Below, one piece after another: positions 8,407-16,451 of a DNA stretch of 64,000 nt. The stretch is from NCBI GenBank assembly GCA_964646435.1, contig CAZYEJ010000006.1:1-64000 (forward strand). The letters are read 5' to 3'. Made by a program: the position numbers and the translations under genes. Under the pieces are notes generated by a model, which was not told the origin of the DNA, ran no database searches, and saw only the letters and a program-made list of their open reading frames with translations. The stretch is from UBA3076 sp964646435 (GTDB lineage: Bacteria; Desulfobacterota; Dissulfuribacteria; Dissulfuribacterales; UBA3076). Position 1 is the first letter of the stretch, and every line of letters begins with the position of its first letter.

Positions 8407-9458
8407 GAGACACTGTGACTGAAGTTTTACCCAAAGACACCAAGACACTGAAGGCCGCGGTAGATGCCATTAATGCATCTGATCGTCTCCTTTTGACCTG
8501 TCATATCAAGCCGGACGGAGATGCTTTGGGTTCTGTATTGGGCCTGGGCCTTGCCCTTAAGGATGCAGGAAAAGACGTAACCCTTTTCATAGAAGAACCC
8601 TCACCGGCTTCACTTCAATTTCTCCCCGGCTCTCAGTACCTGGTCAATGAAGTGGCCGATCCGTTGCCTGAAAAAACCACTCTTGTGGTCCTTGACTGCA
8701 ATGAACCCCACAGGATCGGAAGGCAGGCACAAAGGTTTATAGAACAGGCCTCGCTTATTGTGGTTCTGGATCATCACTTGAGCCAGGCCCCGTTTTGTGC
8801 TCAAACTTCGGGAACAAAACGCCCTCATTGCATAAGCTATATATCTACGGACATTTTTGCCGCAGGGGCCATAGTCCTCTGGATCATCAAAGGACTTGGA
8901 TGGCCTATAACAAAAGACATCGCCACAAATCTCTATGCTGCCATATTGTCAGACACAGGGTGTTTCCGTCATAGTAATACGAATGAAACAGCTTTCCGGA
9001 TGGCCGGGGATCTCGTGGCCCACGGCGCAAACTCCTATGCCGTTGCGAACAATCTTTATCAAAAATATTCTCTATGCAGGCAACACCTTTTAGGCCTTGT
9101 ATTAAGGACTATTGAGGTAAGGGGACATGGCAAGATAGGTCTTCTTCAGGCCACTCCTGAGATGTTCCGTGTCAGCGGAGCAACGGAGCACGACACAGAT
9201 GACTTTGTAGGGCATGTCCGGTGTATAGATACAGTAGAGGTTGCTATTTTCATAAAAGAGGTCTATGCCGGGCAGGTATCTGTCAGCATGAGGTCAAAAT
9301 CATTCTTTAATGTGGCAAAGCTGGCAAAAAAATTCGGAGGCGGCGGGCATTTTCACGCAGCAGGTTTCCGCAAGACCGGGACAGCAGCCGAAATTAGACA
9401 GGCCCTGTTGAATAAAATAAATGCCTATCTTGAAGGCTCGGAAACAGCCGATGCTTGA
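8403..9458 (+). CDS. nrnA: DHH/DHHA1 phosphoesterase, NrnA-like (oligoribonuclease / pAp phosphatase)
   Basis: A 351-residue member of the DHH family. NrnA-type enzymes remove nucleotides from 2-5-nt RNAs and dephosphorylate 3'-phosphoadenosine 5'-phosphate, the product of sulfate assimilation. The DHH domain has CHIKPDGDALGS near residue 35 and LDHHLSQ near 122. The DHHA1 domain has FGGGGHFHAAG near 312. The metal-binding Asp and His residues are present. Start codon GTG or TTG-type near 8403 overlaps rbfA; the next gene truB overlaps its end, so the cluster is translationally coupled. A second, unrelated DHH module is in the fusion protein at 50078. Confidence 0.9.
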   Translation: MRDTVTEVLPKDTKTLKAAVDAINASDRLLLTCHIKPDGDALGSVLGLGLALKDAGKDVTLFIEEPSPASLQFLPGSQYLVNEVADPLPEKTTLVVLDCNEPHRIGRQAQRFIEQASLIVVLDHHLSQAPFCAQTSGTKRPHCISYISTDIFAAGAIVLWIIKGLGWPITKDIATNLYAAILSDTGCFRHSNTNETAFRMAGDLVAHGANSYAVANNLYQKYSLCRQHLLGLVLRTIEVRGHGKIGLLQATPEMFRVSGATEHDTDDFVGHVRCIDTVEVAIFIKEVYAGQVSVSMRSKSFFNVAKLAKKFGGGGHFHAAGFRKTGTAAEIRQALLNKINAYLEGSETADA

Positions 9459-10443
9459 TGGTATCCTGGTAATGGACAAGGCATTCGGCATAACGTCCTT
9501 CCAAATGGTTCAGGAAGTTCGCAAAAGGCTTAAAGTTAAAAAAGCCGGGCATGCAGGTACCCTTGATCCACTTGCCACAGGTGTATTGCCCATATGTCTG
9601 GGACGAGCGACAAAGATCGTCCAGTTTATTATGGCAGGTCACAAGGTATATCAAGGGACTATGCTCCTTGGAATAGCCACCGACACTTACGATGCAGCAG
9701 GCAAAGTCACGGAGCAGAAACCTTTACCCCCAAGTCTTGACCTAATCTCTTTACAAGAGGCGGCCAAAGAATTTACAGGCAGGCTTCTTCAGCCGCCTCC
9801 ACCATTTTCAGCCGCCAAGCATAAAGGGAAACCGTTATACAAATTCGCACGTCAGGGAATAATGGTCCAAAAAGAGCCTAGGCCGGTGCAGGTATTCTTC
9901 TTTGAGATCCTTGAAATAAGGTTACCCGAGGTGGACTTCAGAGTACACTGCTCAAAAGGTACCTATGTGAGGTCACTTGTACATGACCTAGGGTCAAATC
10001 TGGGTTGTGGCGGTCATGTGACGAGACTGCGAAGGACCCGAAGTGGACCTTTCAACATAGAGCAGGCCCTGGAAATGGAGACCCTGGACGAAATTCTTAA
10101 GAACAAAAGGCTTTCAGAGGTCCTTATTCCTATTGGAAAGGCATTGGCTCACATCCCTGCCATTGATATAGATAATGAGATGGCAACAGAGTTAAGGAAT
10201 GGACGTCCAATTTTTGTAAATAGGCTCAAGGATCTAATGGAATCGCAAGGCCATAAGTCAGATACGGAGCTACCTTATCTGCGTCTTCTTCTTTGCAGGC
10301 CGCCTTACATAAAAAATGGTTCAAGCCTGCAGGAAAAAGATCTGGTATCCGTGGTGGCATGGCCCACAGCGCTAAAACTGGATGGCCATAAAATACTGCG
10401 TCCCATAAAAGTCTGGCCAAAAGAATATGGTATTACAAATTAA
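9451..10443 (+). CDS. truB: tRNA pseudouridine-55 synthase
   Basis: A 330-residue TruB making pseudouridine 55 in the T-loop of tRNAs. The family opening GILVMDKAFGITSF, the catalytic segment HAGTLDPLATGVLPICLG with the nucleophilic Asp near residue 39, and the Y-x-G and KGTYVRSLVHDLG motifs are present. A C-terminal PUA-type domain is at about 240-325. I take ATG 9451 as the start because homologous sequence begins there, overlapping nrnA by 8 bp; the same frame is open to ATG 9421. Confidence 0.95.
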   Translation: MLDGILVMDKAFGITSFQMVQEVRKRLKVKKAGHAGTLDPLATGVLPICLGRATKIVQFIMAGHKVYQGTMLLGIATDTYDAAGKVTEQKPLPPSLDLISLQEAAKEFTGRLLQPPPPFSAAKHKGKPLYKFARQGIMVQKEPRPVQVFFFEILEIRLPEVDFRVHCSKGTYVRSLVHDLGSNLGCGGHVTRLRRTRSGPFNIEQALEMETLDEILKNKRLSEVLIPIGKALAHIPAIDIDNEMATELRNGRPIFVNRLKDLMESQGHKSDTELPYLRLLLCRPPYIKNGSSLQEKDLVSVVAWPTALKLDGHKILRPIKVWPKEYGITN

Positions 10444-10488
10444 ATAAGAAATATCAAATCGTAGTTATAATGAAGGAGGAAAAAATAG

Positions 10489-10758
10489 GTGGTGTTGGAT
10501 CCGGAACGTAAGAAAGAAATTATAGAGAATTTCCAGACCCACGGGACTGATACTGGGTCCCCTGAGGTTCAGATAGCCCTGTTGAGTTCCCGTATTGGCT
10601 ATCTCACCGAGCACTTCAAGATCCATAAGAAGGATCACGGCTCAAGACGCGGCCTGCTAAAACTTGTAGGCCAGAGAAGGAGGATGCTCGATTACCTCAA
10701 GAACCGGGATGTGGGACGGTACAGGAAAATTATAAAGGAGCTTGGAATCCGCAAGTAA
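10489..10758 (+). CDS. rpsO: 30S ribosomal protein S15
   Basis: An 89-residue S15, which binds 16S rRNA helices 20-22. The run HGTDTGSPEVQIALLSSRI at residues 18-36 and HKKDHGSRRGLLKLVGQRRR near 45-64 are diagnostic. The start is GTG at 10489, placed by GGAGGA at 10475-10480. A pnp gene follows at once, the classic rpsO-pnp pair in which PNPase limits its own mRNA. Confidence 0.98.
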   Translation: MVLDPERKKEIIENFQTHGTDTGSPEVQIALLSSRIGYLTEHFKIHKKDHGSRRGLLKLVGQRRRMLDYLKNRDVGRYRKIIKELGIRK

Positions 10759-10762
10759 TACG

Positions 10763-12856
10763 ATGATAAAATTAAAAACACAGATAAATAACATGGCCTT
10801 CTCCTTTGAAACAGGACGTTTGGCCAAGCAGTCCAACGGCGCCATTTTGGCCAGCTTAGGGGAAACCTCTGTCCTGGTAACAGCGGTAACCTCTGGTAAA
10901 ACACGAGAAGGGATAGACTACCTGCCACTCATGGTAGACTACAAGGAGATGTTCTACGGATCAGGTCGAATACCCGGGAATTATTTCCGCAGGGAGATCG
11001 GAAGACCCAGCGAAAAAGAAACTCTGACTTCACGACTTATAGATCGTCCACTTCGGCCCAGATTTCCTGATGGATACGCCTACGACACACAGATAATAGC
11101 AACGGTGCTTTCTGCAGATGTAGAGGTCGATCCTGATGTGGTTGCCATTACTGCGGCATCCGCAGCCCTTTGTATCTCAGACATACCATTTGACGGCCCT
11201 ATTGCCGGCGTGAGAATAGGAAGGGTGGAAGGCAAATTCGTAGTTAACCCCACCAAAACGCAACTTTCGGATTCCGATCTTAACATAATTGTTGCCGGTA
11301 CGAGAAGCGCAATAGTTATGGTGGAGGGTTGGGCCGCGACACTTTCAGAACAGGAAGTGCTGGATGCTATCTTTTTCGGTCATGAATCCCTGATGCCCTT
11401 GCTCGATCTCCAGGATGAGCTTATTGAAAAGGCGGGTAAGCCCAAGATGACTGTCCCTGAACCCGATTCAGACTCTGAGCTTACGGACAAGGTCAGGGAA
11501 ATTGCCCAGGAGAAGATGCTGGCAGCCATACAGATACCCTCCAAGGTCGAACGAGTTCAGGAAATAAAACGCCTCAAAACAGAAGTTAAGGAAGCATTGG
11601 CTGAAGTCCATTCCGGGCGTGAACAGGAAATATCAGAGTGCTTGAGGGGCCTTGAAAAGGAGCTGGTGCGCACTTTGATCACAAAAGAAAAGCGCCGGAT
11701 CGACGGCAGGGTTTTTGATGAAGTCAGGCCGATTTCCTGCTCTGTAGGAGAACTCCCCCGAGCCCACGGCTCAGCGGTCTTCACCCGCGGAGAAACTCAG
11801 GTGCTGGCTGTGGCAACCCTTGGTAGCTCTGATGACGAACAGAGGATAGAGTCACCCGCGGGACAACATTATAAACACTTCATGCTGCACTATAATTTTA
11901 CCCCTTTCAGCGTAGGCGAGGTCAGGCCGATGAGGGGTCCGGCACGAAGAGATATCGGCCACGGAGTACTGGCAGAACGGGCGTTGGCCGGAGTAGTACC
12001 TCCTGCGGACGATTTTCCATACACTATTCGCATTGTCTCAGATGTTCTGGAATCAAACGGCTCATCCTCGATGGCTACTGTCTGTGGAGGGACACTTGCC
12101 ATGATGGACGCCGGCATTCCAATTCGAGACATGGTGGCAGGGGTTGCGATGGGCCTTGTAAAGGAGAATGACGAGGTCATTATACTCTCTGATATCCTGG
12201 GAGATGAAGACCACATGGGCGATATGGACTTCAAGGTAGCAGGGACCGCGGAAGGGATTGCCGCGCTCCAGATGGACATCAAGATTTCAGGGATCAGCCG
12301 GGATATTTTAAGCAAAGCGCTTATGCAGGCAAAAGATGCGAGACTCTTTATTCTGGGCAAGATGAAAGAGGTGATAGATCATCCCAGAAAAGACCTTTCC
12401 CTGTATGCACCTAAGATCATTACCCTCAATATCAACCCGGAAAAGATCCGGGACCTTATTGGTCCTGGGGGGAAGCATATACGTGGCATAATAGCGGAAA
12501 CCGGCGTAAAGATAGACGTCGATGATTCAGGTGAGGTGAACATCTTTTCCTCTTCAGGAAAAGCAGCAGAAGATGCCATCAAAAGGATCGAAGACCTCAC
12601 AAAAGAGGCTGAGGTCGGGAAAATCTATCTTGGGACCGTAAAAAAGATTATGGACTTTGGGGCGTTTGTTGAGATATTACCCGGCACCGACGGCCTGGTA
12701 CATATTTCCCAACTAGAGAACAGGCACGTAAAAAATGTAAGGGATATACTTGCCGAAGGTGATGAAGTCCGTGTAAAAGTCATAGGGATAGATCAACAGG
12801 GCAGGATCAAGCTCAGCCGCAAGGCTGTCATGGACGAACAGGGAGATACTGTTTAA
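10763..12856 (+). CDS. pnp: Polyribonucleotide nucleotidyltransferase (PNPase)
   Basis: A 697-residue PNPase, a phosphorolytic 3'-5' exoribonuclease of the RNA degradosome. Two RNase PH domains (about 10-225 and 310-540) flank a helical linker. The active-site region ILGDEDHMGDMDFKVAGT lies near residues 478-495, with the catalytic Asp pair. KH (about 555-610, IRDLIGPGGKHIRGI) and S1 (about 618-688, GKIYLGTVKKIMDFGAFVEI) domains end the protein. ATG 10763 is preferred: the longer frame from TTG 10742 only reads back into rpsO. The M16 peptidase gene follows after 2 bp. Confidence 0.97.
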   Translation: MIKLKTQINNMAFSFETGRLAKQSNGAILASLGETSVLVTAVTSGKTREGIDYLPLMVDYKEMFYGSGRIPGNYFRREIGRPSEKETLTSRLIDRPLRPRFPDGYAYDTQIIATVLSADVEVDPDVVAITAASAALCISDIPFDGPIAGVRIGRVEGKFVVNPTKTQLSDSDLNIIVAGTRSAIVMVEGWAATLSEQEVLDAIFFGHESLMPLLDLQDELIEKAGKPKMTVPEPDSDSELTDKVREIAQEKMLAAIQIPSKVERVQEIKRLKTEVKEALAEVHSGREQEISECLRGLEKELVRTLITKEKRRIDGRVFDEVRPISCSVGELPRAHGSAVFTRGETQVLAVATLGSSDDEQRIESPAGQHYKHFMLHYNFTPFSVGEVRPMRGPARRDIGHGVLAERALAGVVPPADDFPYTIRIVSDVLESNGSSSMATVCGGTLAMMDAGIPIRDMVAGVAMGLVKENDEVIILSDILGDEDHMGDMDFKVAGTAEGIAALQMDIKISGISRDILSKALMQAKDARLFILGKMKEVIDHPRKDLSLYAPKIITLNINPEKIRDLIGPGGKHIRGIIAETGVKIDVDDSGEVNIFSSSGKAAEDAIKRIEDLTKEAEVGKIYLGTVKKIMDFGAFVEILPGTDGLVHISQLENRHVKNVRDILAEGDEVRVKVIGIDQQGRIKLSRKAVMDEQGDTV

Positions 12857-12858
12857 AA

Positions 12859-14109
12859 GTGAACCAGCAATACAATAAATCCGTCCTTACAAACGGCATC
12901 CGCGTGCTTACTGAGCGCATGCCCAATGTCCGTTCGGTATCAATCGGTATGTGGGTTACTATAGGAGCCAGGGACGAAAATGCTGGCAACTCAGGCATTT
13001 CCCACTTTATTGAGCACATGATTTTTAAGGGGACTGAACGGCGTACCGCCCTGGACATTGCCAAGGCCTTTGACCAGATGGGTGGATTTTCCAATGCCTT
13101 TACCTCTAAAGAGATCACATGTTTCCACGCAAAGGTAATGGATATCCATCTAGACAGGGTCCTGGATTTATTCTCTGATATTTTTCTCCATTCCAGATTT
13201 GACGACAAGGAAGTGGAAAGAGAACGCCGGGTCATAATGCAAGAGATCGGCATGCTTGAGGACTCCCCTGATGAGTTGATACATGAGCTTTTTAACAAAT
13301 TTTACTGGCCAGGAAGCAACCTTGGACAATCCATTCTCGGCACTGTTGAAAACGTTAGAGCAATAAGTTCACAGACCTTGAAGGAGTTTGTAGCTGAGGC
13401 CTATGTAGGTCCAAAGGTCCTGATCGCTGCGGCGGGTAACCTGGAACATGAGTCTTTTGTTGCCAAGATAAACGAACTTTTCGGAGGCCTGGTGTCTATC
13501 AATGGCCATTCATCTCATTCCAGGCCTGTACCCCACCTTGGGGTCAAATTTATCAAAAAAGACCTGGAACAACTTCACGTACTGATGGGCTATGAAGGAC
13601 AATGTACCTCAGACCCTCAACGCTATCCGGCCCTGTTGCTTAACGTCATTCTGGGCGGATCCATGAGTTCCCGGCTGTTTCAGGAGATAAGGGAAAAACG
13701 GGGTCTTGCCTACTCAGTCTATTCCTTTTCCTCCTCATTCCAGGATACAGGGATGATGGGAATTTATGCAGGCATCTCTGAAAAACAGTTTTCGAAAACA
13801 GTGGAGCTAATGAACGGGGAGTTAAAAAAGCTTGCGGATCAATCTATTGAATACGATGAACTGGAGGCTGCCGGGGATCACATCAAGGGTGGATTGTTGC
13901 TCTCTGCTGAAAGCGCAGACAGCCGCATGACACGTTTGGCAAAAAATGAAATAAATTTTGGCAAATTCGTCTCATATGATGAGGTGATAAGCAAAATTAA
14001 TGCAGTTACCCCTGAGGACATAAAGCAGATGGCAGCACAGTGTCTGAAAGGTGGCTCTGCCTTGGTCTGTCTGGGGCCGACCCCGGATGGAGATGCCTGG
14101 AAGGTATGA
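12859..14109 (+). CDS. M16 family zinc peptidase (YmxG/processing-peptidase-like)
   Basis: A 416-residue single-unit M16 peptidase. The inverted zinc motif HFIEH is at about residues 49-53 with the third ligand in the EVERERRVIMQEI helix near 117. The C-terminal half contains the family's R/Y pair in REKRGLAYSVYSF near 278. A homologous gene follows pnp in many Desulfobacterota and Firmicutes; the peptide substrate is unknown. The start is GTG at 12859. It is the last gene of the translation cluster. Confidence 0.92.
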   Translation: MNQQYNKSVLTNGIRVLTERMPNVRSVSIGMWVTIGARDENAGNSGISHFIEHMIFKGTERRTALDIAKAFDQMGGFSNAFTSKEITCFHAKVMDIHLDRVLDLFSDIFLHSRFDDKEVERERRVIMQEIGMLEDSPDELIHELFNKFYWPGSNLGQSILGTVENVRAISSQTLKEFVAEAYVGPKVLIAAAGNLEHESFVAKINELFGGLVSINGHSSHSRPVPHLGVKFIKKDLEQLHVLMGYEGQCTSDPQRYPALLLNVILGGSMSSRLFQEIREKRGLAYSVYSFSSSFQDTGMMGIYAGISEKQFSKTVELMNGELKKLADQSIEYDELEAAGDHIKGGLLLSAESADSRMTRLAKNEINFGKFVSYDEVISKINAVTPEDIKQMAAQCLKGGSALVCLGPTPDGDAWKV

Positions 14110-14112
14110 TAA

Positions 14113-14135
14113 GCCTGCAAGTTTTTTTTGCAGGC
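14113..14135 (+). other. Hairpin with U-rich loop after the M16 gene
   Basis: GCCTGCAA pairs perfectly with TTGCAGGC across a loop of G and Ts. There is no T-run after the stem, so it is not a standard terminator; it may protect the 3' end of the mRNA. Confidence 0.4.
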
Positions 14136-14159
14136 AGCTCATAAAATATCCAATCTATA

Positions 14160-14188
14160 TTGACAGATATAGGTAAAATGGCTATTTT
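14160..14188 (+). promoter_or_regulatory. Sigma-70 type promoter of the 14.2-kb RNA unit
   Basis: TTGACA at 14160-14165, a 17-bp spacer and TATTTT at 14183-14188. The predicted start is near 14195, about 55 bp before a strong terminator hairpin. Confidence 0.55.
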
Positions 14189-14194
14189 GAAAAA

Positions 14195-14288
14195 TATTAG
14201 ATTTTTGAGGATTTGATCCCACGCCGTTTGCGGCGTTCCTTAGCAGTTCGAGATACCCCGTGGCTTCCCGCGGGGTATCTTTTTTTTA
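14195..14288 (+). ncRNA. Candidate small RNA or leader ending in a strong terminator
   Basis: A unit of about 93 nt between a promoter at 14160-14188 and a terminator at 14251-14287. It contains a first hairpin, ACGCCG-TTTG-CGGCGT, at 14221-14236. No ORF with a ribosome-binding site lies inside it. It could be an independent sRNA, or an attenuated leader for the 45-codon ORF at 14322. I do not recognise an RNA family. Confidence 0.45.
14251..14287 (+). terminator. Strong intrinsic terminator
   Basis: A 10-bp perfect stem AGATACCCCG/CGGGGTATCT with a short loop, followed by seven or more Ts. It ends the candidate RNA and probably any read-through from the pnp-M16 transcript. Confidence 0.85.
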
Positions 14289-14321
14289 TGACAACATAAT
14301 AAACAAAAAAGGAGATATAAA

Positions 14322-14459
14322 ATGTATCTGATAGCAAAAAAGATGATAAACAATAATAAGAAAGGGACTAAGCGCAGAAAACTTGAAAAATTTTCGTCAG
14401 TTAAATTTTCTAAGTTTAATACATTGTATAATTATGTCAGCAGATTATATAAAGCTTGA
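14322..14459 (+). CDS. Small basic protein of 45 residues, unknown
   Basis: An ORF with ATG at 14322 and TGA at 14457-14459. A very good ribosome-binding site, AAAAAAGGAG, ends 8 bases before the ATG. The product starts MYLIAKKMINNNKKGTKRRK and is strongly basic (about 14 Lys/Arg and only one acidic residue), with Tyr/Phe-rich C-terminal half ending SRLYKA. No signal peptide or membrane segment is clear. The stop codon lies directly before an inverted-repeat element starting at 14460. I do not recognise it; the ribosome-binding site is the main argument that it is translated. Confidence 0.5.
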   Translation: MYLIAKKMINNNKKGTKRRKLEKFSSVKFSKFNTLYNYVSRLYKA

Positions 14460-14607
14460 GTAACTTCTCAATAAGTTAGGGTAGATTACATTTTGCGACT
14501 ATTTGCTGGATTCCTGCTTTCGCAGGAATGACGTTTGGATGTGAATGCCCGTCATTCCTGCGAAAGCCGGAATCCAGATATCTTACCCTGAGTTATTGAG
14601 AAGTTAC
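14460..14607. repeat. Nested inverted-repeat element
   Basis: Outer ends GTAACTTCTCAATAAGTTAG and TGAGTTATTGAGAAGTTAC are inverted copies. They enclose a second palindrome at 14506-14578, whose arms CTGGATTCCTGCTTTCGCAG and GCGAAAGCCGGAATCCAG match the common GGATTCCCGCTTTCGCGGGAATGAC repeat type. A 66-bp copy of the outer element without the insert is at 44929-44994. Confidence 0.8.
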
Positions 14608-14652
14608 GAGCTTGACATTAAGTTTAGGATGCCAGCCATTAGCTGTTAGGTA

Positions 14653-14790
14653 AACGCTTTGGCATCCTTCAAGAAGGCCCAAAAGCAGTTTATACTTTTC
14701 GAACAATAAGCGCTGTCATGGTGGGCACAAATACAAGACCAACAAAGTATAAACTACTTTTGACTTGTCGTGAAGGATACCAACGCTTTG
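14653..14790. mobile_element. MITE-like inverted-repeat element with possible 9-bp target duplication
   Basis: The inner 120 bp (14662-14781) form a long imperfect palindrome: CATCCTTCA...AAAAGCAGTTTATACTTT on the left matches the reverse complement of AAAGTATAAACTACTTTTG...TGAAGGATA on the right. AACGCTTTG flanks it directly on both sides (14653-14661 and 14782-14790), like a target-site duplication. Part of the right arm recurs, inverted, at 22796-22838. No transposase is encoded. Confidence 0.6.
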
Positions 14791-14883
14791 TATTAAAGAC
14801 TGGCTGTTAAAAAGCTAACGGCCAGTAGCTAATCGCACAGGTCTATTTTTTGTAAACGCTTACAGTTTCGGTAGGTTGTTGAA
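14791..14883. other. Intergenic remainder before dut with a solo repeat end
   Basis: Mostly unassigned. TGTAAACGCTTACAG at 14851-14865 is the end sequence of the palindromic element found complete at 16336 and 34996, here alone and 19 bp before the dut start. Confidence 0.45.
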
Positions 14884-15369
14884 GTGCCAATAGAATCCGT
14901 GTCCATTAGATCACCGGAAGAACTATCTGTAGTTATACAGATTAAACGCCTGCCCCATGCAGTTGACCTTCCTCTTCCTCATTACATAACCAGGCAATCA
15001 GCAGGCATGGATTTGGCTGCAGCGATCCAACACGATATCCTACTGCATCCAGGGGAAATAGGTCTTGTTCCTACAGGTCTTGCAGTAGCTCTGCCACATG
15101 GTTATGAATTCCAGATCCGGCCCAGGAGCGGACTTGCCATCAAACACGGTCTGACAGTAGTTAACGCACCCGGCACTATTGACGCCGACTACCGCGGTGA
15201 GATAAAAGTCGGACTAATTAATCTCGGACCGGAGACTGTCACCATCAAGAGAGAACAAAGGATAGCCCAGATGATCCTTGCCAGGGTCTGGCAGGCAAGC
15301 TGGCAAGAAGTGGATTCATTGCCCACAACCGCAAGGGGCGAGGGAGGCTTTGGTCATAGTGGAGTTTAG
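14884..15369 (+). CDS. dut: dUTP diphosphatase
   Basis: A 161-residue trimeric-type dUTPase that converts dUTP to dUMP and pyrophosphate, keeping uracil out of DNA and feeding dTMP synthesis. All five motifs are visible: SAGMDLAA near residue 38, RPRSGLAIKHG near 79, the uracil pocket NAPGTIDADYRGEIKVGL near 95, RIAQMI near 125 and RGEGGFGHSG near 150. The start is GTG at 14884; the first 15-20 residues have no family counterpart, so a later start is possible. Stands alone between repeat DNA and a metallo-beta-lactamase gene. Confidence 0.93.
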   Translation: MPIESVSIRSPEELSVVIQIKRLPHAVDLPLPHYITRQSAGMDLAAAIQHDILLHPGEIGLVPTGLAVALPHGYEFQIRPRSGLAIKHGLTVVNAPGTIDADYRGEIKVGLINLGPETVTIKREQRIAQMILARVWQASWQEVDSLPTTARGEGGFGHSGV

Positions 15370-15488
15370 CTGATACCTGCCTGTGAAAATCAGCCCAAAC
15401 GTTCATGCCGGTGGTTTTCGTCATCCCTGAAGTGCGAATGGTCTGATGTTGGACCGTGCACGATGGTATCAGATTAGAGGAACTGAAC

Positions 15489-16328
15489 ATGATTTCACAA
15501 TTGAAACTAACTGTAATATGCGAAAATAGTGTCTTCGGTCCATCTGGATTGATCGGGGAGCATGGCTGGTCTTGCTATGTTGAGACTGAAGGGTATAGCA
15601 TGTTGTTTGACACAGGCCAGGGCCTTGGTGTGTTGTCTAACAGCCTGATTTTGAGAAAAGACCTGAGGTCAATTGATGCTGTAGTTTTGAGCCATGGGCA
15701 CTATGATCATACATCCGGGCTTCCGGCAGTGCTGGGACTTTCAGGGCCTAGGCCGGTCTATGCCCATCCCGACATCTTTCTTGTGCGATACTGGAAAAAG
15801 GGAGATGTCCTGAGGGAAATAGGGCTTCGATATAAAAAGGAGTATCTTGAGGCTATCGGAGCCAGGTTTGTCGATGTGGAAGAGTTCAGGGAGATCTATC
15901 CTGGCGTATACCTGACCGGTATGGTTCCAAGGATAACCGACTTTGAACCCCCTGATCCGAATATGCAACTGAGAGACCCTGAGGCTGGCTGGGTTCAGGA
16001 TCTTTTGAAAGATGATCTTTCTGTAGTGATAGACACGGTGAAAGGCCTTTTTGTAATACTCGGCTGTGCCCATGCAGGGATCATCAATATTCTGAGGCAC
16101 ATACAGAAGAATCTCCCCGGCCGACCAATCCACACTGTGATGGGTGGTACCCATCTGGGCCCTGCAGATCCTGCCCAGTTCGGCATTACGTTATCCAACC
16201 TTGAAGAGTTTGGTATTAAAAGGCTGGGAGCTGCCCACTGTACCGGGCTTGAGAATGGAGCGAAGCTTTACAATGCACTTGGTGAGAGGTTTTTCTTTGC
16301 TTCAGTAGGAGTGAGCATTAGTATCTGA
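15489..16328 (+). CDS. Metallo-beta-lactamase-fold hydrolase (COG1237-like)
   Basis: A 279-residue metallo-beta-lactamase-superfamily protein of the type often labelled 7,8-dihydropterin-6-yl-methyl-(ribofuranosyl)aminobenzene phosphate synthase or COG1237. The metal motif is SHGHYDHTSGL near residue 73, with further ligands in GCAHAGI near 192 and GGTHLG near 218, and AHC near 247. The real substrate in bacteria is unknown. ATG 15489 is chosen because AGAGGA lies 8-13 bases upstream; the frame is open to 15456. Confidence 0.85.
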   Translation: MISQLKLTVICENSVFGPSGLIGEHGWSCYVETEGYSMLFDTGQGLGVLSNSLILRKDLRSIDAVVLSHGHYDHTSGLPAVLGLSGPRPVYAHPDIFLVRYWKKGDVLREIGLRYKKEYLEAIGARFVDVEEFREIYPGVYLTGMVPRITDFEPPDPNMQLRDPEAGWVQDLLKDDLSVVIDTVKGLFVILGCAHAGIINILRHIQKNLPGRPIHTVMGGTHLGPADPAQFGITLSNLEEFGIKRLGAAHCTGLENGAKLYNALGERFFFASVGVSISI

Positions 16329-16335
16329 GTAACCA

Positions 16336-16445
16336 TAAGCGTTCACAGAGCACAGCATCTGCTTTGTTTGTCGGGCATTTGAAGTACAGGGAGTACGTCT
16401 GCGTATCCTCCGCCTCGCATCTGCAGCACCCTGTAAACGCTTACA
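16336..16445. repeat. Palindromic-ended intergenic element, copy 1
   Basis: A 110-bp element with inverted ends TAAGCGTTCACAG and CTGTAAACGCTTACA. The interior is shared with copy 2 at 34996-35096: GCATCTGCTTTG, GAAGTACAGGGAGTACGTC, CGCCTCGCATCTGCAGCACC. It lies between the converging metallo-beta-lactamase and aat genes. This copy has a 9-10-bp internal expansion relative to copy 2. Confidence 0.85.
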
Positions 16446-16451
16446 ATTGTT

